Below, piece by piece: positions 1 to 5,476 of a DNA stretch of 5,476 bases (positions are counted from its first letter, which is position 1; every line of letters begins with the position of its first letter). Position numbers and translations under genes: made by a program. Source of the stretch: CALVGQ01 sp964369385 (lineage in GTDB: Bacteria > Bacillota_I > Bacilli_A > Erysipelotrichales > Erysipelotrichaceae); assembly GCA_964369385.1 (NCBI GenBank), contig CAYJEY010000040.1:1-5476 (forward strand), given 5' to 3'. The notes beneath the pieces are model-generated. The model saw only the letters and a list, made by a program, of their open reading frames with translations, was not told the origin of the DNA and ran no database searches.

Positions 1-1159
1 TATCATTTACTTCAAGTCCTTTAGCTGCTGTTAGAAGCAAAAAGAAGACTAGTAGAAATGACCATCTTATCGAAGGTTCAGAAAAACCATGCATAACTGA
101 TGAAAATGGTTTAACGCATAAAATTAAGACTAAACCTATAATAGTTATTGTATACGAAAGGTACTTCTTTTTAAACAGAATACTCATTGCAGCTATTAAT
201 GGTACAATTCCAATAAGTAAAGAGTACCAGTATTCATGTCCATTAGTACCTGCGTAAAATAGATTTAGATACTCAGTATAAACTGGAAAAGGTGAAATCA
301 CTAAATTCATAATAAACCCTAAATAAGTTTGAACCTGCCAAAACAAACCACTTGATTCAGCTCCAATTCTAGGATTACTTAACAGATAAATAAATGCAGG
401 AAAAGTAATAATTGCGCTAATCATTAATCCTATAATATATCTACCGATTAATGGAACTGCAATTTTTAAGATACTCTGCCACTGATACCTTCGATTACAA
501 GTAGTAAATATGCCGTAAATCAGTAAAAATAAAGTTGTCGGAAACATAAAATAGTAACTCTGCCAAAACAACAAGGTCACGGATACTATAAATAAAGCAC
601 TTTTTTTCTTATTTATAAATACTTCAACTCCCATAAACAACAGTGGAAGAAACGCATAGAATCGATGGAACATGTATTGCCCATAAAATAAAATTGCCCA
701 TCCTGAAAGTGCATAAACAATCGCAATAAAGTTTCTATTATTTTTGGTATTTATACCAAACTCTTTTAAATACATATTCATTGTGATTGCACTAATATAA
801 ATACATGCTATAGTCTCAAATAAAAGTGCATACTCCAATCCACTATATCCAAAAAAGAATGATGCTACCGCCAAAATTGGAAGGAATAAATCCCCCGTTA
901 CATAGTATGAAGCAAAAGAGTAGAAATCACTTCCTAAAAAACTATTCCAAGAATACATCGGCAAGCCTTCACCTTTAACAAAATCTAAAATTAATTCCAA
1001 CCATTCCTTATAAAAGATTGTATATTGAAGTGTTTGGTCGGCATTTAATACATACGGCTTTCCTAAAAACAAAAATATTGCAAAAATACTAAATACTGAA
1101 ATTGTAATAACTAAAAAGATAGTACGATACTCTCTCCACATATTTTTAATAATTCCCAT
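1..1159 (-). CDS. YfhO-family polytopic membrane protein (GT-C-like), 3' end outside window
   Basis: My translation from ATG at 1159-1157 stays open for 386 codons to the left edge, so this is the N-terminal part of a protein whose family members are usually about 850 residues. A single membrane helix (about 14-33) is followed by an outside loop with A-D41-Q-T-L-Q, then YSWNSFLGSDF (69-79), and then many hydrophobic helices. Near the edge comes GFSEPSIRWSF (358-368). These are the conserved landmarks of YfhO proteins, which have a GT-C-like plan; D41 is in the position expected for a catalytic Asp. B. subtilis YfhO takes part in adding GlcNAc to lipoteichoic acid, so sugar addition to a surface polymer outside the cell is the likely role, but the acceptor is unknown. 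An in-frame TAG 12 bases upstream rules out an earlier start. A terminator and candidate promoter separate it from the upstream MBOAT gene, suggesting separate transcription. The family call is firm; the precise function is inferred. Confidence 0.88.
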   Translation of the reverse strand, partial: MGIIKNMWREYRTIFLVITISVFSIFAIFLFLGKPYVLNADQTLQYTIFYKEWLELILDFVKGEGLPMYSWNSFLGSDFYSFASYYVTGDLFLPILAVASFFFGYSGLEYALLFETIACIYISAITMNMYLKEFGINTKNNRNFIAIVYALSGWAILFYGQYMFHRFYAFLPLLFMGVEVFINKKKSALFIVSVTLLFWQSYYFMFPTTLFLLIYGIFTTCNRRYQWQSILKIAVPLIGRYIIGLMISAIITFPAFIYLLSNPRIGAESSGLFWQVQTYLGFIMNLVISPFPVYTEYLNLFYAGTNGHEYWYSLLIGIVPLIAAMSILFKKKYLSYTITIIGLVLILCVKPFSSVMHGFSEPSIRWSFLLVFFLLLTAAKGLEVND

Positions 1160-1171
1160 AAATTCAAACTA

Positions 1172-1180
1172 CCCTTCCCT
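1172..1180 (-). promoter_or_regulatory. Ribosome binding site of the YfhO-family gene
   Basis: The minus strand reads AGGGAAGGG, ending 12 bases before the ATG at 1159. The spacing is slightly long, but this is the only purine-rich stretch ahead of the start, and an in-frame TAG lies between it and the ATG, so it supports this start over any upstream one. Confidence 0.6.
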
Positions 1181-1199
1181 ATGTTAACAGATATTTTTT

Positions 1200-1205
1200 A
1201 TTATA
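1200..1205 (-). promoter_or_regulatory. Candidate -10 box for the YfhO-family gene
   Basis: A perfect TATAAT lies on the minus strand 40 bases before the start codon, directly after the T tract of the terminator. No good TTGACA-like -35 element sits 16-18 bases upstream; that region is the T-rich terminator tail (TTTCTT at 17 bp spacing). Either the promoter is weak or activator-dependent, or the hexamer is a chance match in A+T-rich DNA. Confidence 0.4.
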
Positions 1206-1215
1206 CATCTTCATC

Positions 1216-1252
1216 AAAAAAAAAGAAAGAATACATATTGACTGTATTCTTC
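1216..1252 (-). terminator. Rho-independent terminator after the MBOAT gene
   Basis: On the minus strand AAGAATACA (1251-1243) pairs perfectly with TGTATTCTT (1235-1227) across a 7-base loop, and a G-T pair (1252/1226) extends the stem to 10. The stem is followed by a C and then nine T residues (1224-1216). It starts 9 bases after the MBOAT stop codon, as expected for the end of an operon. The stem is A+T-rich, so some readthrough into the YfhO-family gene is possible. On the plus strand no comparable T tract follows, so it works in one direction. Confidence 0.88.
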
Positions 1253-1261
1253 TATATTTAA

Positions 1262-2647
1262 TTAAAATCTAAAATATATAAATGGATTATATGTATCATT
1301 AACTAAATAAATAACACAAATAATCAAGACTACAATTGAGAATAAATCTGCTAATAGCTCCGCAAATTCTTTTCCTTCAAACTTTTGTTTTAACACTTTA
1401 ACAATAGGCAAAGAGAATACTATCCCAACTATTAAATGCGGAAGTAAATAATAATAATTCATATCTTCAATTATTGTGAATATAGAACGATCGATATCTA
1501 TTAGTCGCTTAAGCATAAATATAATTTGATCTACTGATGTCCCATTAAATATTATCCACCCTACTACAATAAGAAGTAGCGCATAAACATGATTAATCAC
1601 AGGAATTTGAGTAATGTGCTTAACAATGGTGAAACATTCAAGTACAAGAATCACAAAGAAATACACTCCCCAAAAAACAAAGTTCCAACTTGCCCCATGC
1701 CATAATCCAGTTAAAGACCACACTACCAATAAGTTAAAGATAATTCTCAAAGGTTTAACTCGACTTCCTCCAAGAGGAAAATAAACATAATCCCTAAACC
1801 AAGAAGACAAAGAAATGTGCCATCTACGCCAAAACTCCGAAATACTTTTTGAGATATAAGGATAATTGAAGTTTTCTAAAAATTTAAAACCGAATACTCT
1901 TCCAAGCCCAATAGCCATATCACTATAACCGCTAAAATCAAAATAAATCTGAAGCGTAAAGGCAATTGCTCCAATCCAAACAAAACCAGAACTTAATTCT
2001 TCTATCGGTGCTGTAAATGCTGCATTGGCAATAATCGCAACATTATTTGAAATAATTACTTTTTTTCCTAAACCAATAATGAATCTTCTTAAACCCAAGT
2101 GAACATCATTTATAGTTTCTTTTCGATTCATTAAATCGTGCTCAATGTCAATATACCTCACAATAGGTCCTGCAATTAGTTGTGGGAATAAAGATACATA
2201 GCATGCAAAATAAAGTATATTTTTTTGAACTTTTACACGTTCTAAGTACACATCAAAAATATAAGACATAATTTGAAAAGTGTAAAAACTAATTCCAATT
2301 GGTAGCACAATCGAAGGAGCTGCAGTTTCGATATTAAATAATGCATTTATGTTTTCAACAACAAAAGTACTATATTTAAATATCCCCAATACCCCTAGAT
2401 TCACAATAATTGAAAGCACTAATAAAGCTTTTTTATTCTTACTAATATTCATAAACATTGCAATTCCATAGTTAATAGCAATCATTAGGATCATTAATAT
2501 AACATAACTTGGCTCACCCCATGCGTAAAATAACAATGAAAAAACAAGTAAAACTACATTTCTATACCCTCGATGATTAATCAAAAAATATGAAACAAAA
2601 ACAACAGGCAAGAATAAAAATAAGAAAATAAAACTACTAAACAGCAT
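1262..2647 (-). CDS. MBOAT-family O-acyltransferase (AlgI/PatA/DltB type)
   Basis: This 461-residue polytopic membrane protein has the full landmark set of bacterial MBOAT acyltransferases: PQLIAGPIVRY (155-165), QIYFDFSGYSDMAIG (233-247), EFWRRWHISLSSWFRDY (271-287) with H277, PLGGSR (291-296), and LTGLWHGASWNFVFWG (312-327) with H317, the expected catalytic histidine. The length is normal for the family and it looks intact. Members move an acyl group from a cytoplasmic donor through a membrane pore to a partner or polymer outside. The neighbouring DHHW gene is the expected extracellular partner, as AlgI works with AlgJ/AlgX, so O-acetylation of a surface polysaccharide is more likely than D-alanylation: no dltA, dltC or dltD is visible. 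The protein ends in NPFIYFRF, a C-terminal aromatic motif discussed in the findings. Its ATG overlaps the preceding stop (TAATG), indicating translational coupling, and a terminator follows, so it is the last gene of the operon. Confidence 0.95.
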   Translation of the reverse strand: MLFSSFIFLFLFLPVVFVSYFLINHRGYRNVVLLVFSLLFYAWGEPSYVILMILMIAINYGIAMFMNISKNKKALLVLSIIVNLGVLGIFKYSTFVVENINALFNIETAAPSIVLPIGISFYTFQIMSYIFDVYLERVKVQKNILYFACYVSLFPQLIAGPIVRYIDIEHDLMNRKETINDVHLGLRRFIIGLGKKVIISNNVAIIANAAFTAPIEELSSGFVWIGAIAFTLQIYFDFSGYSDMAIGLGRVFGFKFLENFNYPYISKSISEFWRRWHISLSSWFRDYVYFPLGGSRVKPLRIIFNLLVVWSLTGLWHGASWNFVFWGVYFFVILVLECFTIVKHITQIPVINHVYALLLIVVGWIIFNGTSVDQIIFMLKRLIDIDRSIFTIIEDMNYYYLLPHLIVGIVFSLPIVKVLKQKFEGKEFAELLADLFSIVVLIICVIYLVNDTYNPFIYFRF

Positions 2648-3830
2648 TACTCCACCTCGTTTCTTATAATATCGAAGTTTTTATAGATTTCTCCCCATTC
2701 ATCTTCATAAAAATAATTTTCTGCAGTTATCATATATAAAATTCTATCAATATCGTGCTCTTCTAAAAACTCATCATAATTAAATCTTGTACCATAACTT
2801 TGTAAGTAACCCGTTCCTGTTACAAAATAAGAATTATTGTGATGACTAGCAATCAAGCCTGCAATTGGAGCAGTGTATGAATCTCCAACTACTAGTATAT
2901 TAGGTAAATTTTCATCACCTGTCGTAAATTGAGCTAAACTTCCATAAGTTGAATATGCAACGTTATACCAATAATCCTCACCCTCTTGCATCGTCTCAGC
3001 AAAAGTATTTGGATTATTTACATCATCGATTTTTTCACCATCAACATATACTTCATATGGGTTGTAATCAAATGTGTATACACACATTTCATCACCACCT
3101 AAAACTCGCCCTGTTGCATTAGCGTGAGTACCATAAAATTGAATATTATCTTTACATGAAATACTAGTTGGTTCTAAAACTTGCGCATTTGGATCCATCA
3201 TTGCCATCATTTCTAGGTATCCTTGATAGCTTCCTCTAAAATTCCAATGATGATNNNNNNNNNNAAAGAAACAGGAACTTCTGAATGTTCTAAGAACAAC
3301 TCGGTATATTCAGTTTGACTCGCTGGTGTCTCTGTTTCAAATATATCAAGTTCATGAGCTTGTAAAGGCCGATATATAAACATGTCGATCTCTGGGTAAT
3401 CTCTGCTTAGTTCGTTAATTTGTTCAATTCTTCTAATATACTTTTCTGCCACATTTTGATCATATTGCAATGCTGCATAAATCAAATAATTACTTACACC
3501 AATTTGATATTTCCCCGTTCCAGTAAATTCTGTCAGCTTAGAGCTTTCACCTTCTCCTGTAAAGAATACTGTAAACTGTAAATCACTTTGTTTTTTTAAT
3601 GTAACAAGATGATTTCTAAATACAAATTGATCAGTTAATGCACTTTCTAATGTGTTTTGAAAACTACCATCTAATAAATTAGTATCATTCAAACTATCTG
3701 TAGTCACTAAATTTCTATTTTCTTCTAGTGATAGTGTTTTTTGGTCTTGCAAAAATAGAATGTATATACTTAATCCTAACAAGCCTCCCATTAAAACAAC
3801 AATGAAAATTATTTGTCGAAGTTTTTTCAT
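2647..3830 (-). CDS. DHHW-family extracellular acyltransferase-like protein (SGNH/AlgX-like), interrupted by a sequence gap
   Basis: I read this as one gene. Part one (3830-3265) gives 188 residues: MKKLRQ and a hydrophobic anchor (about 7-27), EENRNL (36-41), DGSFQ (54-58), DQFVFRN (67-73) and FIYRPLQAHEL (151-161). Ten Ns follow. The bases after the gap, in another frame, read (N)AT CAT CAT TGG AAT = (D)HHWN, then FRGSYQGYLEMMAMMD and on without a stop to 2647. That part has VVGDSY, with the Ser codon at 2880-2878. ENR, DQF, DHHW and GDSY in this order define the DHHW family. By analogy with the AlgX/AlgJ catalytic triad, the motif Asp, the second motif His and the GDSY Ser should be catalytic. 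The frames join if the true gap is 2 modulo 3 bases; with 11 bases the protein has 394 residues, a normal length. The N-terminal helix would anchor it outside the cell, beside the coupled MBOAT partner. A stop at 3213 and an apparent start at 3210 are artefacts of the gap length. A true frameshift is possible but less likely. Confidence 0.88.
2650..2658 (-). promoter_or_regulatory. Ribosome binding site of the MBOAT gene, inside the DHHW gene
   Basis: The minus strand reads GAGGTGGAG TA ATG. The Shine-Dalgarno-like stretch lies within the last codons of the DHHW gene (..Val-Glu-stop), and its stop TAA shares a base with the MBOAT ATG. This fixes the MBOAT start at 2647 and suggests coupled translation of the two partners. 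Confidence 0.75.
3255..3264. other. Assembly gap (10 Ns) inside the DHHW gene
   Basis: Ten undetermined bases lie between the codons for ..PVS(F/L) and HHWN. Ten Ns is a common scaffolding placeholder, so the length may not be real, and the reading frames on the two sides differ by a shift that a gap of 8, 11 or 14 bases would repair. The gap covers the first base of the predicted catalytic Asp codon: only NAT remains. Confidence 0.97.
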
Positions 3831-3831
3831 A

Positions 3832-5476
3832 CTACTTCCCCCTTATAACATTTTTATTCTTTTTATAAAGCAAGAGTATTAATCCTGCAATTGTAACGCA
3901 AGTTATTATTTCTGATATAAACTGAACTAATGTTCCTTCGTATGAGACCTCAAATTTTGTCATTGTTGAATCTAAAATTTCAAACATTACTAAGCCACTT
4001 TCATGCATTGTTGTCGGCAATTTTACTTCTTTTCCATCAACAATTGCAATAGCCTGATATCCTTTAAAGAAGGTAAGCGGTACAACAACAAACTGCCCAT
4101 CTTCTACTTTATCTAATTCAAATTGGATTGTATTGTACTCTTTTTCCATCTCATCTTGTATTTCATCTAAATCTACATCATAAATAGCTTGGTCTAAATT
4201 AATATAATGAGCAGAATTACCTACTGCTGGTAAATAGTCCCCTGCAGCTAATTCAACATTATTGTAATAAACTGGTGAGTATAAAGGATCATCAATTTGT
4301 CCAGTAATAATATCTTCATATGTTGTATCCAACTTAATTACTGTTGTGCGTTCCATCACTTTATTAAGCTCTCCTGAGCGCTCTAAGAAGCATAATCCTA
4401 GAACTATAATCAATAGTATCTTTTTGTATTTAAATCGTTCAAACAAGACTAATCCTGCTGGTATAGCCAAGAAGCCAATCGCCATAATCATAAATCGCCA
4501 TGGGAATTGAATTGTAGCTAAAAAAGTAGGATATGGCCAAGAAATAATACTTGTGCTTAAAATAAACGCCCCATAACCGAACAATGCGCATTGAATGATA
4601 AATTTGTAGTTGGGGTTCTTTTCGCTATAGAAGAATAAATATAGTACAGGAAGTATTGATAAAACTGCACCAGGTACTGGATTCATAATAAATTCTCTTG
4701 CTGCTGTATTTCCACTCCATCCAAACACTAACTCATTTGCAAATAACTGATAACTTAATACAGTGTGATAATTCATATCAATATCACCACTATACGATTG
4801 AAACATCATTGGATGATCTAACATTTGCTCAATCATTGGAAATGCAAAGAATGCCACAATACCGACTGTAATTAATCCCGCCTGCATTACACAAAGAATT
4901 GCTTTCTTATCAAAGATTAATTTTCTTATATTAAATACGATAAATCCAATAATAAACATACATGCAAGTACAAATGTAATGTTATGTGTAAAGACAATTC
5001 CTGACATAGAAACAATTAACCACAGACGGGTTGCTTTGTAATTCTTAGTATATAGATAATACAATGCCATGATAAGCAATGGTACAAACATCAATGCCAT
5101 TAACTCTCCAACTGAACCTCTTACGTATAAACCGGTTAATCGATATGTACTAAACAAATACAAGAAACTACTTAAATAAGGTGCATATTTGTTTGATGTT
5201 ATTACTTTTGTAGCAACAAACATAGTGATTGCAGTTCCAAATGTAATCATAAATATAATACTTCCAAACAAAATATATAGTAATGAAGGAATAATTAGCA
5301 AATAATCACTATAGAACATTGGCCCACCATACCCAAAATCATAATTCTTAAAAGGATAAATTCTAGGAATAAAATCTCCATTCATCATTGCTTGAGCATA
5401 CCCTTCAATGCGACTTAAATGAAAGTAGGTATCATGTTCAATATTTGCACTCATTGTAATCAAGTTAGGATACATA
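3832..5476 (-). CDS. 'PTPS-related' polytopic membrane protein (GT-C-like), 5' end outside window
   Basis: The reading frame is open to the right edge; the first 547 visible residues begin at a Met codon at 5475 with one base before it, so the true start is probably upstream. Family members carry a first membrane helix ahead of the DxxFHLxRIEG motif, which here is already at residues 15-25. Other landmarks are FGYGGPMFYSDY (47-58), RGSVGEL (119-125), FTHNI (162-166), FPWRFM (324-329) and GDYLPA (412-417). About ten helices are followed by a soluble outside domain (about 370-515, with FFKGYQA at 469-475) and a last helix (about 517-537) ending in KKNKNVIRGK. This matches the bacterial family named '6-pyruvoyl-tetrahydropterin synthase-related', whose name is misleading: no pterin synthase site is seen. 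The plan (acidic first loop, many helices, C-terminal outside domain) resembles GT-C glycosyltransferases and YfhO, so sugar transfer to a surface polymer is a reasonable but unproven role. It is the first visible gene of the operon. Confidence 0.85.
   Translation of the reverse strand, partial: MYPNLITMSANIEHDTYFHLSRIEGYAQAMMNGDFIPRIYPFKNYDFGYGGPMFYSDYLLIIPSLLYILFGSIIFMITFGTAITMFVATKVITSNKYAPYLSSFLYLFSTYRLTGLYVRGSVGELMALMFVPLLIMALYYLYTKNYKATRLWLIVSMSGIVFTHNITFVLACMFIIGFIVFNIRKLIFDKKAILCVMQAGLITVGIVAFFAFPMIEQMLDHPMMFQSYSGDIDMNYHTVLSYQLFANELVFGWSGNTAAREFIMNPVPGAVLSILPVLYLFFYSEKNPNYKFIIQCALFGYGAFILSTSIISWPYPTFLATIQFPWRFMIMAIGFLAIPAGLVLFERFKYKKILLIIVLGLCFLERSGELNKVMERTTVIKLDTTYEDIITGQIDDPLYSPVYYNNVELAAGDYLPAVGNSAHYINLDQAIYDVDLDEIQDEMEKEYNTIQFELDKVEDGQFVVVPLTFFKGYQAIAIVDGKEVKLPTTMHESGLVMFEILDSTMTKFEVSYEGTLVQFISEIITCVTIAGLILLLYKKNKNVIRGK
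3838..3844 (-). promoter_or_regulatory. Ribosome binding site of the DHHW gene, inside the upstream gene
   Basis: The minus strand reads AAGGGGG, then AAG TAG T ATG. The site overlaps the last codons (Arg-Gly-Lys) of the upstream membrane-protein gene and sits 7 bases from the DHHW start. The upstream stop and this ATG are separated by one base, so translation is probably coupled. Confidence 0.7.

Noticed and set aside
1238..1261. Plus-strand promoter (TTGACT with A+T-rich downstream sequence)
   Set aside because: The TTGACT is the terminator loop and stem. No plus-strand gene follows, only the antisense of the MBOAT gene.
1262..2647. DltB of a D-alanylation operon
   Set aside because: The partner is a DHHW protein rather than DltD, and no dltA, dltC or dltX is present. 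The AlgI/PatA-like type fits better.
2647..3210. A separate 187-residue protein starting MMAMMD
   Set aside because: The same frame is open upstream to the gap and encodes HHWNFRGSYQGYLE, so the Met is internal. No separate gene start is needed, and the protein would lack its anchor and half of its active site.
3213..3254. C-terminal tail IIIGILEEAIKDT on the upstream half of the DHHW gene
   Set aside because: It is the wrong frame after the N run. The other frame gives the DHHW motif and a long conserved continuation.
3832..5476. A pterin-synthesis enzyme, as the family name suggests
   Set aside because: The protein is a membrane protein with many helices and shows no zinc-binding histidine cluster of 6-pyruvoyl-tetrahydropterin synthase. 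The name is historical.
1..5476. CRISPR arrays, tRNA or rRNA genes, insertion sequences
   Set aside because: No spaced direct repeats, cloverleaf-like sequences, transposase coding or inverted-repeat ends were seen. Nearly all of the window is protein-coding on the minus strand.

Overview
The window is A+T-rich bacterial DNA. Every gene reads on the minus strand, so transcription runs from high to low coordinates. The base composition, the strong purine-rich ribosome binding sites, the tight translational coupling and the protein families present (YfhO-type membrane protein, DHHW protein, AlgI/DltB-type MBOAT) point to a low-GC Gram-positive (Bacillota), possibly a lactic-acid-bacterium relative. 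This is inferred from style and gene content; no rRNA or other marker gene is present.

Layout in transcription order: (1) 5475-3832, a large polytopic membrane protein of the 'PTPS-related' family, with its N-terminus beyond the right edge; (2) 3830-2647, one DHHW-family (AlgX/AlgJ-like, SGNH-type) extracellular protein, split artificially by a run of 10 Ns at 3255-3264; (3) 2647-1262, an MBOAT O-acyltransferase of the AlgI/PatA/DltB type; (4) a rho-independent terminator at 1252-1216; (5) a candidate -10 box and ribosome binding site, then the first 386 codons of a YfhO-family membrane protein (1159-1), running off the left edge. Genes 1-3 form an operon: one base separates the stop of gene 1 from the start of gene 2, and genes 2 and 3 overlap in a TAATG.

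Taken together this looks like a cell-surface glycopolymer decoration locus. The MBOAT would carry an acyl group (most likely acetyl) across the membrane, and the membrane-anchored DHHW protein would place it on a sugar polymer outside. The two GT-C-like polytopic proteins are candidates for sugar addition from lipid-linked donors on the same side. The polymer itself (teichoic acid, lipoteichoic acid, capsule or wall polysaccharide) cannot be told from this window.

The most useful observation is that the two apparent ORFs around the N run are one gene. The bases just past the gap read (G)AT CAT CAT TGG, the family's defining DHHW motif, so the gap falls on the predicted catalytic Asp codon. 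The second is that the MBOAT ends in FIYFRF, resembling the C-terminal FIYxxF of DltX, which has been proposed as an acyl relay. I see no clearly new system, but the arrangement is a good candidate for an uncharacterised surface-polymer acylation and glycosylation cluster.
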